In this document: positions 24,246-33,397 of the stretch, in pieces | Layout of the letters: each line of letters opens with the position of its first letter | Numbering within the stretch: the first letter of the stretch is position 1 | Program-made: the position numbers and the translations under genes | Origin: Spirochaetales bacterium | Lineage (GTDB): Bacteria; Spirochaetota; Spirochaetia; SZUA-6 | Direction of reading: 5' to 3' | Assembly: GCA_027021365.1 (NCBI GenBank) | Contig: JALUUM010000032.1 | Span: forward strand, 213,988-277,987 | DNA length: 64,000 nt | Notes under the pieces: model-generated | What the model saw: the letters and a program-made list of their open reading frames with translations, nothing else | Database searches by the model: none | Told to the model about the DNA's origin: nothing

Positions 24246-25295
24246 TTTCTGGAAAAGTTCACGGTACTTCATGGGATTTGCCTTGAATGCTATTACCTGA
24301 TTCTTACCCTCGCGGATGGCTTTCCTTAAGGCAAGGGAAGCTTCCCTTGTGAGGGTCGAGTGGGTGATGTTTCGACCATTCCTGGAGCTCAACCCGATAG
24401 AGACGGTAGCCCGGTATGAGGGAAAAAGTTTTTCCAGGACCTTCTGTCTAAAAGATTCCATCCTCTTTATGCTTTCATCGACACCGATCTGCGGCAATAT
24501 AAGTGCAAAACCAGATTTCCATTCGAATATGTGAGTACGTGAAGGGAAATTGTTCAATAGAAGACGTGCAATCTGAAGATAGAGATTATCCCTGTCTTTT
24601 ACTTCCTCCATATTATCGATTGAAATAAAGGCAAGAGAGAGATCTTTCCCAGTATCTCTGATCTCTTGGAGAAGCTTCTCAAGAGTAACATCCAGGTATT
24701 CTTCCCACACAAGCCCGGAAAGGGGAGAGAATAAATTGCCTTGGCTTTGGACTTTACCTCTTTTCGTTTTTGCGGTCAGCAGATAGAGGCCATAGATTAT
24801 GGAAACAATGAGAAAGACAACAATAATGAAGAACAGGTTTTTAAGAAGCGAATAGAGTTCTTTATCTGAAATTACTCTGAAGGATGTCTGCAGGATGAAA
24901 TTGTTCCTTTCTCCAAGGGAGATGGGACTCCTGTAAACTACCAGGAAGCTATGGGTAAACTTGTCTTTGACAAGATCAGTATATCCTCCGAAGGTATTTT
25001 TAAACTTTTTGACAAGTGAATATTGAATGCTTCCTTCGGGTGAGAAAATCTTTATAGAGACGAGATTATCATGGGATTCAAGTAACTGATGCATTCTTTC
25101 CCTGAAAAATTCAGATTCAAATTGAGGTGAGGCCAGATAGATAGAGGATATTCTAAGCCTTAGTTCCCTGTTTGTATTATTGATTTCCTTTAGATGGTTA
25201 TTGTATAGATTTGAAAGTTTGAGGGCAAAGAGTCCAAATACAACCAGATAGAAGATAATTGATATATACAGGTAAACATTGAATCGTCTCTTCAT
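24237..25295 (-). CDS. Membrane protein with extracytoplasmic sensor and degenerate GGDEF domain
   Basis: A 352-residue protein with two membrane helices (about 7-27 and 150-172) flanking a ~120-residue extracytoplasmic domain with strands like VSIKIFSPEGSIQYS, and a cytoplasmic GGDEF-like fold (about 200-345). Fold landmarks LSLAFISIDNM and ATVSIGLSSRNG, and the final REASLALRKAIREGKNQV, are clear. However, where RxGGDEFxxxLP should stand the sequence is EWKSGFALILPQ. The catalytic site is therefore lost, and the I-site RxxD is not apparent. It may bind GTP or c-di-GMP as a receptor, or signal by dimerisation. Transcribed alone. Confidence 0.7.
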   Translation of the reverse strand: MKRRFNVYLYISIIFYLVVFGLFALKLSNLYNNHLKEINNTNRELRLRISSIYLASPQFESEFFRERMHQLLESHDNLVSIKIFSPEGSIQYSLVKKFKNTFGGYTDLVKDKFTHSFLVVYRSPISLGERNNFILQTSFRVISDKELYSLLKNLFFIIVVFLIVSIIYGLYLLTAKTKRGKVQSQGNLFSPLSGLVWEEYLDVTLEKLLQEIRDTGKDLSLAFISIDNMEEVKDRDNLYLQIARLLLNNFPSRTHIFEWKSGFALILPQIGVDESIKRMESFRQKVLEKLFPSYRATVSIGLSSRNGRNITHSTLTREASLALRKAIREGKNQVIAFKANPMKYRELFQKQS

Positions 25296-25387
25296 GGATA
25301 CATTATATGCATATTATCGTAAGATTTGAAATAACTTTTTATAGACCACGAATAAATATTGTATTATTATCATTTTGGGGAATCATT

Positions 25388-26215
25388 ATGAATATTAGAA
25401 GGAGAGGTTTGCCACCCGGGTGGTATCCGGGTAGTGAAAGCAGTACCAAGAGGGCCATCGAGAGGATGATGGCAAATATAGAAAAAGAAGACCTCAACGG
25501 ACTTGCAGGGGTTGTGCCTCATGCCGGCTGGGATTTTTCCGGTGAAGTATCACTGAGAGTGATGAGTGCACTGGATAGCACCGCTCAAACCGTCGTGGTC
25601 ATTGGTGGACACCTTCATCCGTCAGACGCAAACTATGCTGCAAAGGAAGATATGTACGAAACACCAATCGGCCTTATTAAAGCAGATATCGAATTGTTAA
25701 AACTCCTGGAGACAGAAACAGAATTGGCAGAGGATAGATATACTGACAATACGGTTGAAATACAACTTCCGCTTGTGAGATACATGTTTCCGGAAGCAAA
25801 AGTATTATGGCTAAGATCTTCACCTTCAGAGAGAGCAATCAAACTGGGAAATGCCCTTGCCAGATGTTCAAAAAAATTGGATCGGAGGATAATTGTTCTC
25901 GGTTCCACAGATCTTACCCATTACGGTTTGAATTATGGCTTCATGCCAATGGGTCTCGGAAAGAGTGCGGTTGAATGGGTAAAAAACGTCAACGACAGGG
26001 AGTTTCTCGACCTTCTTCTTTCTTTCAAAGCGGAAGAAGCAATTCGACATGCCGTAAAAAACAAATCAGCCTGTTCTGCCGGTGCAGCCGTGGCGGCTCT
26101 TACCTATGCCAAGGAAACGGGTAGAACGAAAAGCAAGCTTGTGGCATACAAGACGAGCTATGATGTTTATCCCGGAGAATCATTCGTCGGATACGGAGGA
26201 ATCGTATACTACTGA
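25388..26215 (+). CDS. amrB: Memo-like protein (AmmeMemoRadiSam system protein B)
   Basis: A 275-residue MEMO1-family protein starting at ATG 25388 behind GGGGAA; the longer reading from 25307 adds a non-conserved leader. Motifs: GWYPGS, GVVPHAGWDFSG (the conserved PHAGW), VVVIGGHLH, an LGSTDLTHYG loop, and the C-terminal ESFVGYGG. The metal-site His pairs PHAG and GHLH and the acidic/His loop are all present. Family members often sit with AMMECR1 and a radical SAM protein (AmrA, AmrS); neither is here. The biochemical role is still unclear. The gene overlaps the convergent Maf gene by seven bases. Confidence 0.88.
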   Translation: MNIRRRGLPPGWYPGSESSTKRAIERMMANIEKEDLNGLAGVVPHAGWDFSGEVSLRVMSALDSTAQTVVVIGGHLHPSDANYAAKEDMYETPIGLIKADIELLKLLETETELAEDRYTDNTVEIQLPLVRYMFPEAKVLWLRSSPSERAIKLGNALARCSKKLDRRIIVLGSTDLTHYGLNYGFMPMGLGKSAVEWVKNVNDREFLDLLLSFKAEEAIRHAVKNKSACSAGAAVAALTYAKETGRTKSKLVAYKTSYDVYPGESFVGYGGIVYY

Positions 26216-27894
26216 TAATTTTCAAGAACATTGATAACCTTTTTTATCGTCCATTCCCTTACGGTCTTTAAGAGGATGTCTGTCGGTAAATCTTTTGATA
26301 TCGATGTTTCTCTGATTGCTGCTGCGGCAGGAAACTGGGTATACCAGATGTCTCTCTCCTCATAGTCAAGGTGCCTGAGGTATGTTCCCGTTGGGTTGTA
26401 TGGAGCGGGGAGTGATTCAACCTTGGAGAGGTATTTCTTTAAAAATACCTTCCAGCTGGACTTTTTGGGCCCTGCAGTAAGGATTTGCCTTATTTCTTTC
26501 TTACCTTTGGCCTGCCCTGAAAAGGAGAGATTCAAGGGCAAGCCCTTACCCTTAGGTTGAATTATTTTGAAGTCGTATTCTCCGAATGAATTTTCCAACC
26601 TTGTTTTGTAACTGCTCATAGGTTTCGTAGTGTAGATTATTGTACCGTTATTCTCTACCCTGCTTATCGTTCTGTTGTCCATTATGAAACTGAAGATCTT
26701 ACCCTCTAGCGGAGTTACCCTGTTTTCGAGAGACCTGAAATAGGGATAGATATAGGTTCCCCTGGCATAAGCCTTGCCCTCGGGGTATGAATAATCGATA
26801 CCGAATAGGTAGATTCTTTCTGCGCCAAGGCTGTTAGCAAGGGATACGGCTGAATGTGAAACATTTCCGCCGGATGTATCGATAACCGGAAAACGCCTCC
26901 AATTCCTGTTTACATAGACGGAAAACGGATGGGCACTTGTAAAGAAAAATGTGTTCCTCGTAATTCTTGTGAGAATCGGTGGTGATGCAAGATCAACAAC
27001 GAGAGGAATGTCCTCCGGTATGCCTCCGAGAAAATGATGGTAACTTACCTGTTGACAGTCGATAGATATGACCAGGTCAGGAAATATGTCATTTTTCAGT
27101 AATGTGGGAAGGGAAGTGTCGGTAGCAAGAAGGAGTTTGCCATTCCTCTCCTTTTTAATAATAGGGATTTGTTCTTCCAGGGAAGGGCCTGCTCCGGTTA
27201 TCATTATGTCTTTCCGTGGTTGCAGCCTGATAAACGATTCTTCCGCCCGCGGAAGATTAAGAAGGGTATTGGAAAACCATTTCTTACCAAAATGAGCTTG
27301 AACCGTATAGTCATCTGCAATCTGGTTTATGGCCTCTTTGATAGTATCTGTTAGCTCCTTGAGGTAGGACTTGTTCAATCTGTATTCGATCTGAAGAATG
27401 ATAGTCTGGAGATCGCCTGAAATTGCAGGAAAATAGTTCGACAGAATGAAATCTGAAATATCCTTCGGTGAGCTATCGGCAAGCAGGGTTATCCTTGAAT
27501 CGGATAAAATGTCACTTACGTCGATATGTTGAAGAACGCTCTTGAGCAGGGTGATATCTTTTTCTATGACTATGATCTGTGTGATACCATTGTTTTTGAG
27601 AAATGGCTTTATATGGTATCCGGCACCAAAGCCGATGAAAATCATGAATGATCCCTGAGGATTATTTTTGAAGTATCTTATTCCTTCTTTTATCGGATCG
27701 AAGGTCGAGTGATATGGCAGAAGCTGTTTTCCCATGAGTTTTGCTGGCACGAGGTACCCATTTTTCGATTTTACAAATCTTATTTCCCTCCCGGAAGGAG
27801 TGTTGTTGAGTTTTGCAGATAATTTTGGATTGTTCAGCGAGAGGGTAAGTATATTTCGTTGGTAGATACTGTTGTTTTCCTTCATGACAGTCAA
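26209..27894 (-). CDS. Maf/DUF115-family protein (6-hydroxymethylpterin diphosphokinase MptE-like fold)
   Basis: A 561-residue soluble protein with the DUF115 core at ~200-400: IMITGAGPSLEEQIPII, LLATDTSLPTLLKNDIFPDLVISID and ERIYLFGIDYSYPEGKAYARG, the last two seen here as LPTLLKNDIFPDLVISID and YLFGIDYSYPEGKAY. In Campylobacter and other bacteria, Maf proteins transfer nonulosonic acid sugars to flagellin, and spirochaetes carry several copies. It is the second of two adjacent copies (ATGA overlap with 27891-29522), so gene duplication is likely. The partner sugar-synthesis genes are not in the window. Confidence 0.8.
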   Translation of the reverse strand: MTVMKENNSIYQRNILTLSLNNPKLSAKLNNTPSGREIRFVKSKNGYLVPAKLMGKQLLPYHSTFDPIKEGIRYFKNNPQGSFMIFIGFGAGYHIKPFLKNNGITQIIVIEKDITLLKSVLQHIDVSDILSDSRITLLADSSPKDISDFILSNYFPAISGDLQTIILQIEYRLNKSYLKELTDTIKEAINQIADDYTVQAHFGKKWFSNTLLNLPRAEESFIRLQPRKDIMITGAGPSLEEQIPIIKKERNGKLLLATDTSLPTLLKNDIFPDLVISIDCQQVSYHHFLGGIPEDIPLVVDLASPPILTRITRNTFFFTSAHPFSVYVNRNWRRFPVIDTSGGNVSHSAVSLANSLGAERIYLFGIDYSYPEGKAYARGTYIYPYFRSLENRVTPLEGKIFSFIMDNRTISRVENNGTIIYTTKPMSSYKTRLENSFGEYDFKIIQPKGKGLPLNLSFSGQAKGKKEIRQILTAGPKKSSWKVFLKKYLSKVESLPAPYNPTGTYLRHLDYEERDIWYTQFPAAAAIRETSISKDLPTDILLKTVREWTIKKVINVLENYQ

Positions 27895-29522
27895 ATTTCC
27901 AATGAAGAAACAAAATTGATATTTTCCTCGGCCAGTTGTATCACTTTCATTTTGGCTTCTTCTTCATTTTCCAAAGCAATGGCTCTTTTGATTTCATGCA
28001 GTAAGTGAATATCGGTATAGTATGATAGAGAGACAAAATCCTCACTGATTAAAACATCGGATGCTGGAAAATCATCGTTTATTCGTTTTTTTACCCCTTC
28101 CAGACTCTCTTTCCATTTTGAAATCAGTTTTCTGAGGATTGCAAGTCTGAGTCCGTAAACAGGATAGGAATCAAAGTAAGCATAATCAATTTCACCACGG
28201 GAGGGTGATTGGTACTGAGAAACGATGCTTTCAAAGGTTTCTGTGTCAATGCATTGGAGATTGTCGAGATAAGCCGGAGAAGGATTGAGACGGTAAATAT
28301 CAATGTTTGAAAAGTTCTTCATATTAGAACTGAACCAGCCTGCATATGCCCTTAATGAATCATTGCTCCTGTACGTAACTTTTTCTTTTGATGTGAAGGC
28401 CTTAGTTTTGTCGAAGGCAAATCTTAACATTTCACCGTAGAGGGGATGTAACCTGTTTTGATGGATTATATGAAAGAAATGATTGCTACCGTTTCTTGCG
28501 TGTGATTTGATATCGAAATAACAAAGATCAAGGCCGACAGTCACAACGGTTCTGCTGCCAAGAAGAGAGGCAAGGGAGAGAGCAGTGGCAGCTACTGTTC
28601 CCTGTGATGGGAAAATGAGAGGTGTAATACCTGCTGAAGCAAAGATGAGCCTTTCCGGATAACTGTCATTTGAAAAAAGTAAGGTACTCTTTGCAAATGT
28701 TTCTGTACCAAATGCTGAGATGAGAGAAAGTGCGACTAAGCGTGCTGAGTTCATTCCGAGGTAACTGAGATGATATTTTGTATAGAATCCAGGATCTGTT
28801 ATGACAACAATATCGGGATAGATATCAAAACTTTTCAGGACAGATACCGAAGAGGGAAGGGCAAGAATAAATAGGGCTCCTCTCCTCTTTTTCAGTGTTT
28901 CGAGAGATGATTCCAATGAAGGGCCGGAGGCTACAATAATGGGAATTTTGTCGTTGCCAAGGAAGAGGTTTTTGACAGGTTTTTCGACTGTAAGAAAATT
29001 TTTGAAACTGTTCCTTATCCACCGTCTACCAAGAAAATAGGTGGTACGATAATTTCCCGTGTATTCTCTGATGACCTGTGCAATTTCCTCTCTGAGTATA
29101 TTGGCTCTATCCTCGAATATTTTTGAAGAAACAGGCCATTCCAATAATTTGGTGTCGCTTATATCCAATTCATTTAAAATATGCTTCAGAAAATCAATAA
29201 GTGGTGTTGCATTTCCATCGATCCACCATGCATCCGGTTTAAAGAAGGATGACTGAAATATGGTATTTGCATAATAGATACCAATAGTAAATGATTGAGG
29301 GAAAAGTTCCTTGATGGCCTTGCAGATGAAGCCGAGGCCGCAGCCGAGAATTATAAAATATTTTTTTGGTGAATCAGTGCTGTCCCTGTAATCTGAGTCC
29401 GCAAGAATATTTCGAATGAACTTTTTTGCCTCTCTTTCGGGATCGTACCTGGAATGATACATCAAACCATTCACGGTAAATGTCGGTTTTCCTGATTGTG
29501 ATTTGAAGATGTTGAATTGCAT
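27891..29522 (-). CDS. Maf/DUF115-family protein, second copy
   Basis: A 543-residue paralogue of the 561-residue protein that follows it. Its core reads PIIVASGPSLESSLETLKKR, FDIYPDIVVITDPG and RTVVTVGLDLCYFDIKSHARNG, the last two with conserved YPD and GxDL positions. The N-terminal ~190 residues include an NAD-like IILGCGLGFICKAIKELFP loop that also occurs in the next protein as IFIGFGAGYHIKPFL. The role should match: glycosylation of flagellin or another surface protein. The gene is translated together with its neighbour and lies six bases after the GAF-protein gene. Confidence 0.8.
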   Translation of the reverse strand: MQFNIFKSQSGKPTFTVNGLMYHSRYDPEREAKKFIRNILADSDYRDSTDSPKKYFIILGCGLGFICKAIKELFPQSFTIGIYYANTIFQSSFFKPDAWWIDGNATPLIDFLKHILNELDISDTKLLEWPVSSKIFEDRANILREEIAQVIREYTGNYRTTYFLGRRWIRNSFKNFLTVEKPVKNLFLGNDKIPIIVASGPSLESSLETLKKRRGALFILALPSSVSVLKSFDIYPDIVVITDPGFYTKYHLSYLGMNSARLVALSLISAFGTETFAKSTLLFSNDSYPERLIFASAGITPLIFPSQGTVAATALSLASLLGSRTVVTVGLDLCYFDIKSHARNGSNHFFHIIHQNRLHPLYGEMLRFAFDKTKAFTSKEKVTYRSNDSLRAYAGWFSSNMKNFSNIDIYRLNPSPAYLDNLQCIDTETFESIVSQYQSPSRGEIDYAYFDSYPVYGLRLAILRKLISKWKESLEGVKKRINDDFPASDVLISEDFVSLSYYTDIHLLHEIKRAIALENEEEAKMKVIQLAEENINFVSSLEI

Positions 29523-29528
29523 AGATTT

Positions 29529-30845
29529 TCAGAGAAGCCCGGCTAAGATCTCTTCCTCGTTTTGTCCGTTTTGAGGATAGTTCTTCTCTCTGTAGTCGAT
29601 ACCCTCGATAAGTGTTTTGGTAATTTCTAGGTCTCTGAAGAAAAAATCGAGGTTGTATTTCAATTGATCACGGATCAGAGTGAAATTATAGTTCCTTGCC
29701 TTGTAAACTGATACGAGATACGTGCCGGTCTTGATTCGAATAACTCTGCCGATACCCGAGAAAAGAGACCTTAGAATCCTTGCTATGTCTTCATCTATTC
29801 TGAATCTGTCTATTGTTGTTTCTTTTTCCCAGTAATCCCTTTCGGTCAGTGTTTTGAAGTGCATGGTAAAAAGGTGCAAGCCTGCATTTATGGATTTGGC
29901 ATAGAGGATGTCTTTCTTTACAAGGCTTTTTAGAGATTGCAGATCTTCCGGTTTCAATTCCTTAAGAAGCTGAAGCTTTTCTTCGCGGGCATCGTATATC
30001 TTTTTTGATACTGTCTTATCCAGGGTTTTGAAAAAATGGCTCATATGTTGAATTGTGAGTTGCTCTTCATTGTCCAGTTGAGTAATTAGAAACACTGCAT
30101 TTAATTTATTCTTATGAATCATCGGAACAAGGATAATCTTTTCGATAAGAGAAAATTCCCTGTTGGAGAAGTAGTTCTTGTATTCATTTCTTGTGTCAGC
30201 TTCTATGAGTTGAATATTGCCGTCTGCCAGTGAGTTAAAGGAATCATTGGCACCGAGTGGAATCCTTAATCTATGAAGCGTTGTCTCATCATAACCTATG
30301 CTTGACCATGGAGCAAAAACCATATGAAGCGGGTCATAGAGAAGGATTGCCCCTTTTCTTATTCCAATAAAATCACGAATCTTTGAAAATAGAAGAACCG
30401 GTGTTTCAAGACCTTCCGGGATCCTTTCTATTTCAGATATGAGTGATTCGATTTTGCCTGAATCGAATGGCTCTTCGGGGTGAGTTGTTTCCCTTCCCTC
30501 AGAAGCCTCTTTATTAGCAGCAAGTGCTCTATTGATATCTTCATTTTCGATTTGAGGTGGCCTGTATTCCGGCGCTTCCTTCCCGATTTCATTCCATGTG
30601 AGGGGTACAGAAGGTTTTTTTGCAACGGTTTTCCGTTCAATATTCAGGGTTCGCGGGACCTGGTGATTTTTAATTGATTTTGCCAGTGCATGATCAACCT
30701 CTTCCTGCGTGAGCAGTCTCGTTTTTTGCGTTTCTCTGTCACTCTGGTAGAGTATGTCAAGTGTCTTGTGAAGCAGGCCGTATCTCTTGGTGCTCTTTTG
30801 GCTACTTTTCTCAGTTATCCTGTCAGCTTTCTGGAGGAGGCCCAT
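29529..30845 (-). CDS. GAF-domain-like protein of the Maf operon
   Basis: A 438-residue soluble protein. The first ~115 residues are polar and probably disordered. Residues ~125-260 look like a GAF domain (SKIRDFIGIRKGAILLYDP, then ILVPMIHKNKLNAVFLITQ). The C-terminal third (about 300-430) is helical and mixed, with IGRVIRIKTGTYLVSVYK resembling a degenerate GGDEF or cyclase-like strand pair. It starts with TGATG, overlapping the stop of the Glu-rich gene by one base, and is followed by the two Maf genes. It may regulate flagellin glycosylation or envelope growth. No direct family name can be given. Confidence 0.55.
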   Translation of the reverse strand: MGLLQKADRITEKSSQKSTKRYGLLHKTLDILYQSDRETQKTRLLTQEEVDHALAKSIKNHQVPRTLNIERKTVAKKPSVPLTWNEIGKEAPEYRPPQIENEDINRALAANKEASEGRETTHPEEPFDSGKIESLISEIERIPEGLETPVLLFSKIRDFIGIRKGAILLYDPLHMVFAPWSSIGYDETTLHRLRIPLGANDSFNSLADGNIQLIEADTRNEYKNYFSNREFSLIEKIILVPMIHKNKLNAVFLITQLDNEEQLTIQHMSHFFKTLDKTVSKKIYDAREEKLQLLKELKPEDLQSLKSLVKKDILYAKSINAGLHLFTMHFKTLTERDYWEKETTIDRFRIDEDIARILRSLFSGIGRVIRIKTGTYLVSVYKARNYNFTLIRDQLKYNLDFFFRDLEITKTLIEGIDYREKNYPQNGQNEEEILAGLL

Positions 30846-33202
30846 CAGGTTCCCAATCCCAGTTCTTCGAATAGTTTCTTATACACGCCAAAGTATTCCG
30901 ATTTGGCGAATTCCTGTATTTTCTCTTCGGGCAGAGATTCGAGAAGTTGATCCATATACGCTAGAACTGATTTGATTTCCTCTTTTAAATCATCCGGAAT
31001 ACTTCTCTTTTCCGTTTTCTTCTCCTCGGCAGAGATTTCTTCCGAAGTAACTTCCGGGCTTTCTTCCAGGCTTTCTTCCTGAACCTGCGAGGTGGTGATC
31101 TCGGCTTCTTCTACTGGTGCCTCTTGGGCTTCCGTTACGACATCGGTTTGGCCTTCGGTTTCCTGAAGTTCTGGTGCAGTAGGAGACTCAGCTTCTTCTT
31201 CCGGGCCAGTCATCTCTTCAATTTCTATTTCAGTTTCACCGAGACTCTCCGGTTCAACTAGTTCCAATTCTGGTTCTTCTATCTCATGCTTATCTTCCTT
31301 GAGTTCGTCTGTTACCGGTTCTTCTTTCTCGGGTTGTTCTATCTTAGGTTCTTCAAGTGCAATCTCTTCTTCGGGGAGCTCAAACTCAATTTCTTCTGCT
31401 TGCTGGGCCTCTTCCGTAGGTTCTTCAAGTTCGATCTCCTCCCCAGGAAGTTCAAGCTCTATCTCTTCTGTTTGCTCTGCCTCCTCCGCAGGTTCTTCAA
31501 GTTCGATTCCCTCCTCCGGAAGTTCAAGCTCTATCTCTTCTGTTTGCTTTGGTTCTTCCGTAGGTTCTTCCGCAGGTTCTTCAAGCTCGATTCCCTCCTC
31601 CGGAAGTTCAAGCTCTATCTCTTCGGCCTCTTCGGGAGTCGTTTCTTCCAATTGTTCAAGTTCAATTTCTTCTGCCGGAGGTTCTTCCTGCTGTACTTCT
31701 TCTATGCTTTCGGGTGAAGCTATTTCGGTTGTCTGATCAGTTTCAGGCGAAGTAGGCTCTTCTTCCACTACCTCTTGTGGCTGTTGTTCTTCTGTTTCCA
31801 ATCCGTAATCTAGTATGTCTTCCCTGTCTATAAGTGATTCTGTCTCTGTTGGTTCCTCTTTTTGTTCCTCTTCTTGTTTGTCTTCGGGGATTGTTTCTTC
31901 TGGCATTGACCCGGGTGTTTGTTCTTCTTCTATAGTAATGGGATTTTCTTCCACAACCTCTTCAGTTATGTCGGCACTGGAAAGGATATTGTCAAGTTCA
32001 TCATTAGTTAGTGCAATGGTTTCATCTTCTTCGTCCTCGAAAAAACCCGCTTTTTCGGGCTTTTTTTCTTCTTTGCTGGCCTGGGTAACAGCTTCTGATA
32101 CGCTTTTCAAACTTGCAAGTTCATTTTTTAGGTCTATGAGGTCTTCTTTAATTTCCTTCAATTCTTTCTCTATCTTTTCCAGCACTTCTGGAGAAGCACC
32201 GGTTGAAAGAGTGTGTTCCTTATTAATGCTCGTTTCTGTCAGTTCATTTTCAAGTGCAGTAAGATCATCGAAGTGATCAGCCGTTGAAATCTCCTCGCTT
32301 AGCGGGACCTCTATCTCTTCGCTGCTCTCTGTTGTGGAGGGTTGTTTTTCAGCCTCGGAAATAGGTTTCTCACTGGCGGAAGCTTCGGGTTCGGGAGTTT
32401 CAGAAAACTCCTCTATCTCGGTTTCGACAGGTTCTGATGAGAGTTCAGGCAGTTCCTCGTCGAGGTTTGTTATTTCCTCAATTTCGAGGTCTTCCAGATC
32501 TGTCTCTGCAGTGGGCATGGTTTCAAGATTTTCTTCCGGTTCACTTTCGATTGAAGGAGTTTCCTCAGGGGGTGTTTCAGATTCGATCTCGGGTAATTCA
32601 CCCTCAGGTATTTCTAGATTAAGCTCCTCTCCTCCAAGGACAGGTGTTTCTTCCTGCACATCTTCCAGTTCTTCCAGTTCCGGGCTCTCAACGGGTTCGG
32701 TTTCACCAAGTTCGGGTAACTCTTCCGGTGTTTCTTCACTCTCTCCCGGTTGTGTAGTCTCTTCCTCTGTCCCTTTTACGGTCTCCTCTTTTGTCTCTTC
32801 CTTCACCTCTTCGGGTAGTTCAATATCTTCAAGATTTTCTATATCCAATTCGGGTAATTCCCCTTCAAAGTCCCCTTCTTGGCCAATTTCGGGCTGATAC
32901 TCTTCTTCCAATTCTCCCAGGAGGTTCTCCTCCTCTTCGGTTAGTTTTTCACCGCCTTCATTCAGATCGGATAATTCAAATTCTTCTTCACTTGCAGTTT
33001 CTGTTTCCGTATCTTGAAGGTCTTCCGGTTTTGCTTTTACCCAAACACCATACTGTTCTATGTTTTCGCTATCATCTGGTGAATCCGATTCATTCACTTC
33101 GTCAGCAGTATCAAGTATGGAATCGAGCTCCTCGGTTGAAAGAGAAATATCTTCGTCTTCGCCGGCTGACATAGAGATTTTATCTATTTCTTCAGTACTC
33201 AT
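30845..33202 (-). CDS. Large Glu/Pro-rich repeat protein with conserved ends
   Basis: A 785-residue, extremely acidic protein, mostly Glu, Pro, Thr, Ser and Leu, with no cysteine and no signal peptide. The N-terminus has ISLSTEELDSILDTADE and a mid-protein copy IALTNDELDNILSSADI, so a short helical motif is reused. The C-terminal ~50 residues (LKEEIKSVLAYMDQLLESLP, then FGVYKKLFEELG) are ordinary in composition and likely folded. A coiled-coil stretch lies at ~350-385. The start is the second ATG of a pair, seven bases after GGGG. It leads an operon with the GAF and Maf genes. It is probably a disordered scaffold or spacer protein. Function unknown. Confidence 0.65.
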   Translation of the reverse strand: MSTEEIDKISMSAGEDEDISLSTEELDSILDTADEVNESDSPDDSENIEQYGVWVKAKPEDLQDTETETASEEEFELSDLNEGGEKLTEEEENLLGELEEEYQPEIGQEGDFEGELPELDIENLEDIELPEEVKEETKEETVKGTEEETTQPGESEETPEELPELGETEPVESPELEELEDVQEETPVLGGEELNLEIPEGELPEIESETPPEETPSIESEPEENLETMPTAETDLEDLEIEEITNLDEELPELSSEPVETEIEEFSETPEPEASASEKPISEAEKQPSTTESSEEIEVPLSEEISTADHFDDLTALENELTETSINKEHTLSTGASPEVLEKIEKELKEIKEDLIDLKNELASLKSVSEAVTQASKEEKKPEKAGFFEDEEDETIALTNDELDNILSSADITEEVVEENPITIEEEQTPGSMPEETIPEDKQEEEQKEEPTETESLIDREDILDYGLETEEQQPQEVVEEEPTSPETDQTTEIASPESIEEVQQEEPPAEEIELEQLEETTPEEAEEIELELPEEGIELEEPAEEPTEEPKQTEEIELELPEEGIELEEPAEEAEQTEEIELELPGEEIELEEPTEEAQQAEEIEFELPEEEIALEEPKIEQPEKEEPVTDELKEDKHEIEEPELELVEPESLGETEIEIEEMTGPEEEAESPTAPELQETEGQTDVVTEAQEAPVEEAEITTSQVQEESLEESPEVTSEEISAEEKKTEKRSIPDDLKEEIKSVLAYMDQLLESLPEEKIQEFAKSEYFGVYKKLFEELGLGT
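31340..31625 (-). repeat. Four tandem imperfect repeats of ~23-27 codons
   Basis: Within the Glu-rich gene, the unit EEIELELPEEGIELEEPAEE occurs four times with small changes (GIELEEP, GIELEEP, EIELEEP, EIALEEP). The near-identity at DNA level suggests recent duplication and possible length variation between strains. Confidence 0.8.
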
Positions 33203-33272
33203 CATTTTCCCCCGGGAACAAACTATTCATTTACTATATTATCGGAATAGTTTCTTCCCTATTTATTTAATA

Positions 33273-33301
33273 ATTTAAGCTTTACATTCTTTGAATGTCA
33301 A
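33273..33301 (-). promoter_or_regulatory. Promoter of the Glu-rich/GAF/Maf operon
   Basis: On the minus strand TTGACA (33296-33301), a 17-base spacer and TTAAAT (33273-33278) precede the 33202 start by about 70 bases. The -35 is perfect and the -10 matches four of six. Confidence 0.5.
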
Positions 33302-33397
33302 TAATATTCTGTTAAAAAAATGGCAAAAACCATCCTTTGATACGAGGTGAGAATAAAGTATTTGAAAAGATTACAAAAAAAGCCGTTCATATAATTG

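Noticed and set aside
31286..32897. Long plus-strand open frames (Ser-rich and Phe/Leu-rich) opposite the Glu-rich gene
   Set aside because: They mirror the GAA/GAG-rich codons of the repeat gene, have no ribosome sites and no family likeness, and the minus frame has conserved ends and operon overlaps.
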